This document shows positions 22,791-33,956 of a stretch of DNA of 64,000 nt, piece after piece. The position numbers and the translations under genes were made by a program. Origin of the DNA: Siphonodentalium dalli (lineage: Eukaryota > Mollusca > Scaphopoda > Gadilida > Siphonodentaliidae). Under the pieces are notes generated by a model. That model was not told where the DNA came from. It ran no database searches and was given only the letters and a program-made list of their open reading frames with translations. Location: positions 104,739,319 to 104,803,318 of the forward strand of contig CP136066.1 of NCBI GenBank assembly GCA_032622095.1. Direction: 5' to 3'. Numbering within the stretch: position 1 is the stretch's first letter; each line of letters begins with the position of its first letter.

Positions 22791-23922
22791 CTTATAAAGA
22801 GTTTCCAATCAAAAGATTTTTCGCGATTAGTGGAGAGGCGAGTTCGAACGATCTCATACTATTTCATCTATTTTCTCTGCCTAAACGAAACCTCTTTGTT
22901 GGAATGTTGCGTCCACCTATATTACTCTGTATTCAGCACTTAATTGTAGCGTTGAGTTAATAAACATTCATTCAAGATCACGCGATTCGTGATTGAATGC
23001 ATGTAGTACTGTAGTACTGGACACATGTTAGGTATTTATAAATGAACCACCGATCGTTGTCTTCGCCACATGGGGTAGTCAAATGGTGATCCGCGTACAT
23101 GCAAATCTTCACTAATAGCCATCACGGGGACAATACTCGTATCATCACATATAATTGTACATGGTCGATATAACTGCATGGTTTTGTGATGCGATAGATA
23201 TGGACGTATATGTATATGTAGTACCGTCAGTCTATTGAAACGAGCCTCCTAATCATCCCTTTTGGATACGAAGAACGGGAAGTTCATGGAACTATAAAGC
23301 TGCTTTCATGTGTACAATGAAAGATGCTTCAAGTGTTTTCCTGGAATATACGATTAGCTGTGGCGTGAAAGACGTATACCACGTGTTATCTAAATAAACA
23401 TTTGGAAAGCTATGCCGTAAGCGTGTGTTATCTGTCGCATCGAAGTAATAGCACGTGTTATTCCAGTAAACACTGATATACAGCTACGGCGTAAACGTTT
23501 GTCATTGATAATTTGAAGCGTGAGTGACGCTGCGCATCCGGAGACTGTATATTGAGCCGATATCTTGGGTTTCTTGTGATGATATAACAGTTCGCGGCTG
23601 TATCAGCGACTATAACATAGGGACTCGTCGATAGAATTAGCAAGTGGACCATCCCACTCTGTATATCTCCATATAAACCGAGCCACTAATGGGAAGCAAA
23701 CAGCGCACGTGAACAAGTGATCGGCGCCTGGTTATCACAGATGTGAATCGATCGATTGTATGTTTATCTCCTGCGAACTTCATAACTTTCCGCTTTCTCG
23801 CTCAACATGTGTGCCATGGCAGCGTGAATATCCATGCGCTCCAACTATGTTGTAATGATTCGTGTATTTCCTTTTGAAGTTGTTTCTACGTATACCGCGT
23901 TGTTTTAACTACTTAACTGATC
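22791..23922. other. No gene recognised; possible globin promoter region at its right end
   Basis: Intergenic DNA leading to the globin start codon. CATATAAA at about 23671-23678 could serve as a TATA-like box about 250 bp upstream of the ATG. This is only a motif match. A short frame at 23458-23652 (minus) is unassigned. Confidence 0.3.
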
Positions 23923-24161
23923 ATGGGCGGAGAGGTGTCTAAATCAAAAAGTGCCAAGAAAAATATAAAGAAACAAAATTCTAGTAGAGTTAAGCAAACG
24001 TATCTTACGCCAAACGCGAACGGGGAAGTTCAGAACGGTTCGAATCGGCCGTCGCCAAATTCTAGACCGGAAATAACTGATCGACAGAAGGAACTAGTTA
24101 AAGAAACATGGGCGATTGTTCAAAAGGACATGAGTAGAATCGGTATTGTTATGTTCATGAA
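23923..24161 (+). CDS. Globin X-like globin, first coding exon (membrane-anchored)
   Basis: This exon encodes a 50-residue extension followed by globin helices A and B: ITDRQKELVKETWAIVQKDM SRIGIVMFMK. The Trp and the GIVMF stretch match globin X closely. By alignment to myoglobin the last residue, Lys, is B12, and the exon ends AA before GTGAGT (24162), so the intron lies after the second base of codon B12. This is the ancient B12.2 globin intron. The start MGGEVSKSKSAKKNIKK has Gly2 and Ser6, fitting an N-myristoylation signal, followed by a Lys-rich patch as in Src-type anchors. ATG context is good (A at -3, G at +4). The haem-binding E7 and F8 histidines would lie on later exons, which I could not find in the remaining 40 kb. 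Globin X proteins are membrane-bound, with proposed redox or signalling roles. I infer the same here. Confidence 0.88.
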
Positions 24162-26759
24162 GTGAGTATTAAACAATATATATATACATCTACATGCGTA
24201 AACCGCATACAGCACTATGGTTCGAACTATATTGGTCTTCGTCAACGAGATTGATAACCATTTGATGCCAGTGTTCATTGTTAGTCCATGGCCTTTTTGA
24301 AATGTTATTTCCGTCGCTCATGATTAAATCTATCTTATAGATCTCAAATGTCCAACGTGACACCAAATTCGTCAAAGTGTCCTGAGTTAATTTCAGCTTA
24401 CCAGGCAATAGAAAAATACTTACAATAACTATCACATGTATGGCACAGTCAACGCGAAATCCACAAAAGGATCCATCAGTTTTAATTTGAAAATGAACAC
24501 AAAAGATCATAAGTGCATGCATGACCCAGACATGATATTTATTATCTGCCGCGTTTGTAGGTGAAAGCAATGATACTCTACCACAGGCGATCATTTGAGT
24601 GATTTCCAGCCTGTTCTCGCGAAAATCAGCACGTCATGGGCTTATTTTAGATTTTTTTTCAGGTTGATAATCGGCCCAAAATCGCCTCATTCGAGTCGAT
24701 ATAAGTGACAATTTGACAATTTGACGTCGCAACTGGTTCTCATAACCTCCCCAACTCCGAATGACGTCGTGTGCGGGGCCGTTGACGTTATGACCATTTT
24801 CTATTGGAACCATATAACGGGAACTAGCGGAAACAGGTTCCCGAAATCAGGCCCCCTCCGGGAGCCTTTATTCAGCGTCGGATGAGCCTGCCGCCCATGC
24901 ACAAAGAGGCCCGCCGCCCCTTTGTACGTTAGGGGCCTGTGGAAGAGTGATCCTACAATTTTATATATATTGATAATATTATTATCCTACTTCAATATAT
25001 CATTCGGCAAATAGTTCATATTGGCCCCAATATTGACATTGGTTCATATTGGACTTATTTGGTTCTGATATAAGACCATAGTGGCCTTGTACCCGTTATA
25101 ATGTTGGATGGCGCGGGCCACGGAGAAAACACATCTATAAAGAGCGTACATAACATTTAAATCAAAATTTTGAAAAACTAACGGCGTTATAAACTTCGCC
25201 AGTGTACCCCTGGTCACCACACAAAAAATTGGTTGGAATCGGACCAGCAGTCGGGGAGAAAAAATCTGGACGACAGATTCTACTCTTTTATATATATAGA
25301 TATTAGATGTTAACCTTAACACTGATTCCGTATAATGGCTTTTATCAGTCACAATCCTGGAACATCATACATTGTTTCAAACATCGAGATACAACGATTC
25401 TGATGTACTAATTTCTTAGTTCAGGTTATGAATAATGAGCAACCCCTAGTATGCTGAAGTAAGTCCGCACTCAGTACGGACGTATGGCATACAGCGTGAA
25501 AATTTATGTCCGTACTGAGTACTGACTTATAGCAGCCACGAGATTAAGCTAACAAACTAACTAGACATAATTTGAGCCTATGTATTTATAATAACTGTTT
25601 ATAGATAAATAAATAGTTCAATTGTTTACCATCACATATCGGCACATATCCGAAGTTATAAAGTAGAACTTTTTCTTTTCATTGCGCTGGTCAATTGCTG
25701 ATTCCGCGCTTTTTGTGTAACCAATGCCGGAAGTCACGCGATTTTTTCTCGAAAAAAGTGGTGTGCTAGAAAATTTCATCGACATGGTATACTGTAAATT
25801 ATGTGTGATGCCATAAAGACTCCCACCGCCCGTAACCTAGTAAAAGTCCCGAGATCGGCGTTATAACTTGTAGATTTGTCGTTGGCAAGCAAAGGATGTC
25901 AATAAAAAGCTCTGCTTATATAATATCAGTATTGTGTTCATGCATTCATAAATGTTTGTGGTATGCGATACAGACAGCGAGTTCCTGATCCGACTGGTTA
26001 ACGTTTACGTAACACAAGCTGTTAACAAGGGATACCACGAGAACCAAAACCTCGAAAATGATCGTAGATGCACTGTCATGAAACGCATGAGGATATTATC
26101 GTCGGCTTTTTCCTATAGCGAGTGCGGGTCAAGATAAATACAGCCTAGACTTGACAATAAACGCGATTTACTGACATAATCTTATAAAAGGGTTTAGTTA
26201 CTAAAGGCACAGGAATTTAAGTTGTCCCAGAGGTGTCAATTGTTTTCACTCTCGCAAACTCAGATCCTCGAATCTGGGAATGTGACTTATTTTATGACAC
26301 CATTTTGCATATATATCAAACTATACATCATTTCTGAACTGTAGTTAATTATAGATTTTAAAATTTAAAGTGGGAAAAAGCGATATGATTTGAGCAGAAC
26401 AATATCTCTAAAAACGAAATTAAATAACACGCAGTTGAATAATTATAAAAAAAAATTCAAAGCATGAAATCTTGTGATCAAAACATTCGTTGGTTTACTA
26501 GCTTAAAACGATTGACATTGGCAGGAAAAAACTTTGTTTGGAAAACCAGGAAGTCTCTTTTTCAAAGAAATGATCAAATTCATTGATCGCTATATTTTTT
26601 TCTGGAAAATTGTTAAATTAGTTGTGTGGTCTAGCTTTGTTTGAAGTAGTAATTTGGTGTAAACATATAAAGACATACAGAATATGTAACAGCAACGTGT
26701 TAGAAATTGTCGGAATACTTTGGAATATTGCAAATTATGCTTAATTAAGGTCATATCCG
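24162..26759. other. Globin intron 1 (start) with repeat fragments
   Basis: Begins with a consensus donor GTGAGTATT. It contains a fragment of the dispersed family at 24615-24712 (AAAATCGCCTCATTCGAGTCG), a second at 25010-25140 (CCGTTATAATGTTGGATGGC), and a hairpin at 25453-25535 (arms with CTCAGTACGGAC / GTCCGTACTGAG). No next globin exon with the expected 'LF-x-x-x-P' start was seen. The minus frame at 24190-24594 has no recognisable domain. Confidence 0.5.
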
Positions 26760-26771
26760 TTATTATTGTGT

Positions 26772-27089
26772 AATTGATTTATTTATTTATTTATTGGAGT
26801 TTAATGTCGTTTTCAGCAACTAATGCCATATGACGACATTTTCCAGTTTTAGTGGTGGAGGAAATCCGCACACTTACGGCTAATCTAACAGTGATTTCAA
26901 TGGCTGATAAGCTCGTCGATCATGTGCGGCAAACCACCGGCCATCGGCGAGTAACTGGCAACTCCACCAGTTAACGATTTCGAATTACAAAGTCCACGAT
27001 GGAAACATGGGATTTGAACCCTTATCTCCAACGTTGGAGGGCAATCGGCTTGGAGTTGTACCCCTTGCCGACTGGGCCACCGAAGCCCC
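26772..27089 (-). mobile_element. tRNA-derived SINE
   Basis: Read on the minus strand, the head begins AGGGGCTTCGGTGGCCCAGT, with an A box TGGCCCAGTCGG and a B box GGGTTCAAATCCC (pol III promoter). A central region has GGCCGGTGGTTTGCCGC and CCTCCACCACTAAAACTGG. The 3' end is AACGACATTAAACTCCAATA followed by an AAAT repeat tail. The sequences just outside, TTATTATTGTGT (26760-26771) and TTATTATCGCGT (27090-27101), agree at 10 of 12 positions and fit a target-site duplication aged by C-to-T change. The body is about 318 bp. The tail would be recognised by a LINE partner; its 'GACATTAAACTCC' resembles tails of mollusc LINEs. Confidence 0.85.
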
Positions 27090-27101
27090 TTATTATCGCG
27101 T

Positions 27102-29200
27102 GACCACGGTCATCGGGATGTTAAATTTATAGTATCCGCTGCGGGTTGACTGTCATATGGATTAGTTCATGTGGTATATGATTTTGTTGATATACTATTA
27201 AGGCAATATGTTTGCGTATGGGTTTAAAATGTGTACATTTTCAGTCTAAATTATACGTTATCTTCTTTCCCGTCCTGTCAGACCATGTTATAATTATAGA
27301 TAGCGTGCCTGATCACCAAGATTAGTATAATTACCTGAATAGATCAAGTGGTATTCTCGTGGTAAACATGTGGTTCCGATTATAGGTCAATTGCAATTTG
27401 AGGTCCCCTGATCCGTAATGTGTGCGTGCCAGTCGCACATAGAAACCTTATGTAATTTGAAAACCAAAGGATGGGTTCGATTTTTAGAAAGGGCATATGT
27501 TGCGTGAAACCGATAACGTTCTCCGATTCAAATTGGTGTGTCAAATCAGACATGTCATTGATAATATCCAGGCAACGGTCCCGCACCGATCGACCTTGGT
27601 CGATGTACAACGCGAAGATGTTCAATGATAATTACGTTGCATTCATAAGACACCCATCAATCTTAAAGTTTTCGTCAAGTGCGTGCTATATCGCGTTCTT
27701 TCTGTGGAATTCTCTCAATCAGTTCGTGATTTACCATTTGCGTGTGGCAGATGTAGCTCCGCCGGAATATCGCCACTGACAACACGCCATGCCTGCTGTA
27801 AATCATGAGCTAAATCTCCGCACCACCTTGGACATTTTGCTGTCAAAAATATAATCGCGTACACTTCGATGAACGTTCGTTGTCCATAAACTATAGAACT
27901 CGGCGACCAACCAGATTTAAATGTATACGAGTTAATTTGCGGGATGTTAATGGTATGTTATGATAAAGCGCTCTAATGTGACGTAGATATTTCTTATGTA
28001 TACATCAATCTCTTCAAGAAATGAGGTGGAACCTTCATATAAATAAATCCATTGGAAATATAGAGCATTTAGCTAGTGCAAAGTTCAAACATTGGTTTCG
28101 AATCGATGACAAATATTAGTAGAGCAATTTGGTACATATCCTGCTTGTGGTTTCCTACAAAAGTGACCGTAAACCAAAGAAGGTAGCCCTGCTAGATCTC
28201 AACATTAACTTTCAGTATTTTTCAAGGGGTTCATATGCAGAGCGACTATTTTAAACAAATAGTGTTGTGCTCAAAACATCACATAATTTCGACTTCGAAA
28301 TATCTGTCTTCCTGGACACATAAGCTAAATATGAATATATTTGGAGTTCGAAATAGATTAGATATGAAAATATTTCAAAACTAAATAAGTCCATTATGGT
28401 ACTATTCGAGCAATAGGTTATATACAAGCCTGTGTATCGTGGTAATGTGTGTTCACCGCGGCCCGTGTCTTTCAACGGAATAACCGGTACAAGTCCACTA
28501 TGGGCTTTTTATTCAAAATCAGTCCAATATGAACCCACGTGAATAGGTAGGTTCAATATGAACCTATTGTCATGATAATATGTTGAATTATCACCGAGAT
28601 CACCCTCATTAATTAACCCTTCCATTCAATGACAGGAGCTCCCTAATTTTTTTCGAAAACTCTGTGTCAATGTATTCCCTTAGATATGTGGGTCTCCCAT
28701 ATGAATCCTCGCATATATAAGAGAATACCAATATTGGCCTAACAGTATTTACTTTGACCTTGTAAGCCAGTGCATTATCTTATAAATGCTAGGCTCCCTA
28801 TTTGAGACTCGCGTATATAAGATAATGCACTGGTCCATGATATGCTATGCTGCACCAGCGCATATCCCTTCATGAAAGGGTTAATGTAAATCTCCCCAGT
28901 TGTCAGTCGAGGTAAGTCTGAACACATTATATTGAATGAAAAATATGTAATACCCCATTGTCTGTAATAACCGCTTGAATACACGATACGCCACCGCCAT
29001 TCAAATATCGACACATATCATGCATGATTTGTTGGCAATATGTTCAGGCATTCAGATATAAGATTGTTTGCAATTCATTGTTATTAAATGTTAAAACACG
29101 TTGTAGTACATATTCTGCTTGTGGGAAGGGGTGGTCATCTATGTTTCAAGAATGTATCCTCCAATGCACAAAAGTTTGTACTCTGATATGCAAATAATAT
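27102..29200. other. No gene recognised; two repeat fragments
   Basis: AT-rich DNA. An inverted copy of the dispersed core lies at 28405-28590 (GTTCACCGCGGCCCGTGTCT, CAACGGAATAACCGG). A family word pair GCCAGTGCATTATCTTATAA / TATATAAGATAATGCACTGG at 28770-28833 forms an imperfect hairpin and recurs near 44.36 and 44.67 kb. Frames at 27380-27779 on both strands are unassigned. Confidence 0.4.
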
Positions 29201-29202
29201 AT

Positions 29203-29720
29203 GTTTAAATCAAAGGTGGGTGTTGGAATTAACTAAAGGTACTCAATCCGATCAGACGGTCCCCATATCATCAAGTTACAACAACATTTCTTCAAAATAC
29301 GCTTTTGTTATCAGAATCGATTAATTACAACAAAATAATGCTAACCGCTGTCAACTATGGTATAACATTTCCCAAAATGTTTTCTTTATCAACATGTTGT
29401 TCAACGAAATATCGTATCGTCTCCCGTTTTATCACTTCGTATCAAGAAATTTGGCCGCATTACCACTTGATTTTAGAGTTATCCATCTTCACCCGCAATT
29501 TTGTCCGAGACCATCGGGTTGAAGGCTCTTTTCTGGGCCACAAATAATTACACATTTCGAGAAATAACAAATTTCAAAATTCGATATCTGATCACTCGGA
29601 GCTTTGATGTGTGGGTTCCTCGACTCGAATCAAATATTTTTCACCCCCGAAGCCAAAGAAATAGTCGTTCGGGAGCGTTAATTCGGATTATTCATCTTTA
29701 AATCAAAGGTGAGTGTTGGA
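29203..29720 (+). repeat. Repeat related to the nested hairpin element at 31.2-31.7 kb
   Basis: TTTAAATCAAAGGTGGGTGT (29204) and TTTAAATCAAAGGTGAGTGT (29697) bound the segment. The right half shares GGGTTCCTCGACTCGAATCA, ACATTTCGAGAAATAACAAA and GAAGCCAAAGAAATAGT with 31490-31610. No ORF of note. Confidence 0.65.
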
Positions 29721-30179
29721 AAACATGATCACATAAGTGCCACTTCAATGGAGCTTGCTCTGTGATAAACTCCGCAAATGTCATAACTGATACAATTGCC
29801 ACGAAGTAGCAAAGAAGTCATCCTCTTATTGATACTTTATTTATCCTGTCTGAACTACACATCACATAAATAATACGCCGATCAGTAATCATCTGGATAT
29901 CCGGAAAATAGAGCGCTCTCAAGGGTTCTGAACACACTTAATAAATCGAGCCTTTGTGCAAATTGTACGTCTGGTCCGAGTAGAGGCTAAGTTCATGATA
30001 AATCGAAGCGCCATGTACGTCAGCCAAGTTGTCCCATGAGTGGGCAACGAAATGCCAAGGTTCCATATAAAAGAAAACAAAGATTTCACTCGCGTGTTAC
30101 ATTTGTTTTGTCATTGGAATGTTTTCGCACTGGGCGAAAGGTACGGAAGCACAGTAGCGCCACAAATAAAATAATAATT

Positions 30180-30372
30180 ACGGCGTTTAAACGCCCTATT
30201 ACGGCGTTTAAACGCCCTAATACGGCGTTTAAACGCCCTAATTACGGCGTTTAAACACCCTAATTACGGCGTTTAAACGCCCTATTACGGCGTTTAAACG
30301 CCCTAATACGGCGTTTAAACGCCCTAATTACGGCGTTTAAACGCCCTAATTACGGCGTTTAAACGCCCTAAT
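30180..30372. repeat. Left subterminal array of GGCGTTTAAACGCC palindromes (9 units)
   Basis: Nine ~20-22-bp units, each centred on the 14-bp perfect palindrome GGCGTTTAAACGCC with CTAATTA or CTATTA spacers. One unit has a C-to-A style change (AAACACCC). Confidence 0.95.
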
Positions 30373-30450
30373 GCGACATATGTGGAATGACTAGTGGACC
30401 TTCGGACTGAACCTTCGGACTACTGAACCCTACCCGATCAATGTCTGAAC

Positions 30451-30543
30451 AGAATGAGGTCCCCTAGCAGAGGGTGAATTTGGTGATGCTAGCCGCTATG
30501 CGGGTATTATCTCTAAATTCACCCTCTGGGCACCTCATTCTGC
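30451..30543. repeat. Hairpin inside the left terminal repeat
   Basis: GAATGAGGTCCCC...GAGGGTGAATTTGGTG pairs with TCTAAATTCACCCTC...GCACCTCATTCTGC. The same hairpin is present in the right arm (33617-33710), and single arms recur at 62620-62660, 62985-63025 and 63197-63262. Confidence 0.75.
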
Positions 30544-30715
30544 AAATGTCAGGCACCTTATTTCCGGGCTTGATACCACCACTGGTATATGCGTTGGTTT
30601 GGGTGCAATGTGTCTAACCGTGAAACATGTGGTCCCCTGCTATAAGCATATACCCTTCGCTATGTGCATGTTCGACTACATGGGGGAGTTTTGAGTGCAT
30701 TCTAGTTCATTTTGG

Positions 30716-30851
30716 ATTTTCGGAGAATCGGGCCTTCAGAGAATCGGGCCTTCGGAGTTATGGGCTTTCGGAGAATCGGGCTTTCGGAGAATCGGGCCTT
30801 CGGAATTATGGGGTTTCGGAGAATCGGGCCTTCGGAGTTATGGGCTTTCCA
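30716..30851. repeat. ~16-bp minisatellite in the left terminal repeat
   Basis: About eight units alternate between TTTCGGAGAATCGGGCC and TTCGGAGTTATGGGC. The mirror copy is in the right arm at 33305-33440. The repetitive peptide frames (FGESGLRSYGLSENRAFGES) are by-products. Confidence 0.9.
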
Positions 30852-31158
30852 GGGCTGGCATTCTCAGAAATCCGGGCGGGCTAAGACCAGCCCTCCTCAA
30901 TCGGCCTAGGTGGGCTATAGCCCTCCTCAGTGATGATGTCATAGCATGGACATTTTAGCCAACTACAGCGAAATCACATTCACGACAATGGAAATAGTCA
31001 TTATCTGAACTAAACTGCGTTAATACATTTTACAAAGGCAGCCATTCCAAAATGTACTTCACCCCATAGACTTTACCCACCCGAATAAAGGCCATCGGTT
31101 ATAGGGTGACAGAGCCAGAAACATTAATCGTGAGTCACTACTCATATAATGCAGTGGT

Positions 31159-31700
31159 CTTGTTATTGTGTTTGATGCACCAACTAATGGCTAAAATGTA
31201 GACAGTCATTTAATCTTATTAATGGTTCTCAATCTGATTAAGCACCCCTAAATTACTATTTCTTTGACTTCGGGTGTAAAAAATAATTGATTCGAGTCGA
31301 CGAACCTACCCATCAACGCTCAGAGTGATCAGATATCAACTTTTGAAGTTGTTTTACATCTATTGTTTGTGGCACAGAACACGCCGTCAAAAGGATGATC
31401 TCAGTCAAAATTGCGTTAGTATTACCATTTATTTTTAGTTATCCACCTTCGTCCGTTTGAATAAGTGTTTCTGTGGCAATTATCAGTACACATCTCGAGA
31501 AAATTACAAACTTCAAAAATCAATATCTCATCACTCTGAGCTTTGATGGATGGGTTCCTCGACTCGAATCAAATATGTTTTACCCCTGAAGCCAAAGAAA
31601 TAGTAATTTAGGGGTGCTTAATCGGATTGAGTACCATTAATAAGATTAAATGACTGTCTACATTTTAGCCATTAGTTGGTGCATCAAACACAACAAGCCG
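31159..31700. mobile_element. Nested hairpin element in the transposon core
   Basis: About 115-bp inverted ends: GTGTTTGATGCACCAACTAA TGGCTAAAATG at the left pairs with CATTTTAGCCATTAGTTGGT GCATCAAACAC at the right. They continue through CAGTCATTTAATCTTATTAA and AAGCACCCCTAAATTACTAT. The centre holds a CGAGAAAATTACAAACTTC segment shared with 29203-29720. No ORF. Its left edge coincides with the inner edge of the outer left arm. Confidence 0.75.
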
Positions 31701-31716
31701 CCGGAGACGGCGGTAT

Positions 31717-32986
31717 CCCCCGCCGAAATGTGCAGTTGGGGAAGTGCATTCTCAATAAAGTTTACGTTCTCAGTACGTGGTAAATAAGAGGTGGGATTTT
31801 GTCAAAAAGGCTCGCGAACTCATTTTAGGTACTAGTCATGGGAACAAATATACCAAAACTCTTTTAAATCCGTTGATATAAATTTTGAGCAAAATTTAAA
31901 ATATATATATATTTGATCAAATATACCTCAATATCTCCATAACCATGCATAAATATTCTTAGAATGACATTTTACTTCTTGACAGCCCATATCACATGGT
32001 GGTCTGTGTACAGAACTGGAAAAGCATGTGTGTCCATTTTAATATTAGAGAGAAGTAGGTCGAGTGTTCCTTCAAGTATATGTGTCGGCTGCACAACAGA
32101 TTGATGTATTTTGAAGACACATATTTCTCCTGATGGATGTTGAAATTGAAATCACCAGTGCAGATTATTGTAACAAATTTTAAAAAGTCCAATAACTCTG
32201 CTTAAAATAACCGGCCGGACCTGGTTTGCGAACTCATTCTAGATACAGGTCATGTGAACTCATTTACCGAATATCTCTGAAATCCATTGAGATTTGTGGA
32301 AATGAGCCCTGTGACGTCGTCCATTTGCACACACAAAAATAAACGATGTCCAATAACTCTGCTTAAAATATCCTGCCGGACCTGGTTTTCGAACTCGTTC
32401 TAGATACTGATCATGTGCACACAAATAACAAAAATCTTTGAAATCCGTTGACATTTGTGGAAATGAGCCCTGTGACGTTGTCTATGTGCTATTTGGTAAA
32501 TAATAAACAAAGTCCAATAGCTCCGGTAAAAATAACCGGCCGGACCTGGCATGCGAATTCATTCTAGGTAATGGTCAGGTGAACTCATATACCAAATATC
32601 TTTGAAATCCATAGAGATTTGTGGAAATGAGCCCTGTGACGTCGTCTATATGCTATTTGGTAAATTCAACAAAAATAATAAACAGAGTCCAATAACTCTG
32701 GCAAAAATATCCTGCCGGACCTGGCTTGAGAATGCATTCTAGGTAACGGTCAGGTGAAAACTCATATACCAAATATCTTTGAAATCCGTAGACATTTGTT
32801 CAAGTTCTGACTCGATCAAATTCGGGACAGACGGACGGACGGACGTACTGGTCAGAGTATAGTTGTGGGGTGACCGCACTGGTCAGATAATACTTGTGGG
32901 TTGCGATCTTTTGTTTGAGTAATTTGTGGGGTGCAACCCACAACTGACGATTTTTTAAAGAGCGTATTTTTAAATTTGGCGGGGGA
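31717..32986. repeat. Core tandem repeats (~160-175 bp) with GACGGACGG tail
   Basis: Starts TATCCCCCGCCGAAAT and ends (inverted) with ATTTGGCGGGGGATAATA, so it may be an element in its own right. Inside, four to five units share GAACTCATTCTAGGTA, CTTTGAAATCCGTTGA, GAGATTTGTGGAAATGAGCC and CAATAACTCTG...ACCGGCCGGACCTGG. A GACAGACGGACGGACGGAC run at 32828-32846 precedes a block (32850-32965) that is an inverted copy of 43328-43460. Confidence 0.7.
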
Positions 32987-33784
32987 TAATAACAAGAGCA
33001 CTGCATTGTATGAGTAGTGACTCACGATTAATGTTTCTGACTCTATCACGCTATAACCGATGGCCTTTATTCGGGTAGGTAAAGTCTATGGGGTGAGGTA
33101 CATTTTGGAATGGCTCCCTTTGTAAAATGTATTAACGCAGTTTAGTTCAGATAATGACTATTTCCATTGTCGTGAATGTGATTTCGCTGTAGTTGGCTAA
33201 AATGTCCATGCTATGACATCATTCACTGAGGAGGGCTATAGCCCACCTAGGCTGATTGAGGAGGGCTGGTCTTAGCCCGCCCGGATTTCTGAGAATGCCA
33301 GCCCTGGAAAGCCCATAACTCCGAAGGCCCGATTCTCCGAAACCCCATAATTCCGAAGGCCCGATTCTCCGAAAGCCCGATTCTCCGAAAGCCCATAACT
33401 CCGAAGGTCCGATTCTCCGAAGGCCCGATTCTCCGAAAATCCAAAATGAACTAGAATGCACTCAAAACACCCCCATGTAGTCGAACATGCACATAGCGAA
33501 GGGTATATGCTTATAGCAGGGGACCACATGTTTCACGGTTAGACACATTGCACCCAAACCAACGCATATACCAGTGGTGGTATCAAGCCCGGAAATAAGG
33601 TGCCTGACATTTGCAGAATGAGGTCCCCAGAGGGTGAATTTAGAGATATTACCCCGCATAGCGGCTAGCATCACCAAATTCACCCTTTGCTAGGGGACCT
33701 CATTCTGTTCAGACATTGATCGGGTAGGGTTCAGTAGTCCGAAGGTTCAGTCCGGAGGTTCACTAGTCATTCCATATATGTCGC

Positions 33785-33915
33785 ATTAGGGCGTTTAAAC
33801 GCCGTAATTAGGGCGTTTAAACGCCGTATTAGGGCGTTTAAACGCCGTAATAGGGCGTTTAAACGCCGTAATAGGGCGTTTAAACGTCGTAATTAGGGCG
33901 TTTAAACGCCCTAAT
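33785..33915. repeat. Right subterminal array of GGCGTTTAAACGCC palindromes (6 units)
   Basis: Mirror of the left array but with only six units. One unit is altered to GGCGTTTAAACGTCG. The copy-number difference (6 against 9) is the clearest divergence between the two arms. Confidence 0.93.
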
Positions 33916-33956
33916 TATTATTTTATTTGTGGCGCTACAGTGCTTCCGTAGAAAGG

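Larger units (their letters stand above)
30142..33950. mobile_element. 3.8-kb DNA transposon with ~1-kb terminal inverted repeats
   Basis: The ends are TACGGAAGCAC...GTGCTTCCGTA and are flanked by the 6-bp direct repeat GAAAGG (30136-30141 and 33951-33956). The left arm (30142-31167) and right arm (about 32987-33950) are near-identical reverse complements over their whole length. They differ mainly in copy number of a short palindromic tandem repeat. No transposase is encoded, and all ORFs in the arms come from minisatellites. A 6-bp duplication plus TAC termini is compatible with superfamilies such as IS3EU or Dada, but termini alone do not decide. The high arm identity suggests a recent insertion or gene conversion between arms. 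The unique centre contains further nested repeats. Confidence 0.9.

Noticed and set aside
24190-24594. 134-codon minus frame inside the globin intron
   Set aside because: Trp/His/Cys-heavy composition, no domain, opposite strand within an intron. Most likely chance.
26990-27090. Functional tRNA gene on the minus strand
   Set aside because: A and B boxes are present, but the sequence continues into a SINE body with an AAAT tail and duplication. The tRNA part is a SINE head.
30180-30372. CRISPR-like array (regular short repeats with short spacers)
   Set aside because: Spacers are 6-8 bp and nearly identical, the repeats are palindromes inside transposon ends, and the genome is animal.
30627-33529. 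Repetitive peptide ORFs (FGESGLRSYGLSENRAFGES type) in the long inverted arms
   Set aside because: Produced by the 16-bp minisatellite and present in mirror image in both arms in several frames. No sign of a real protein.
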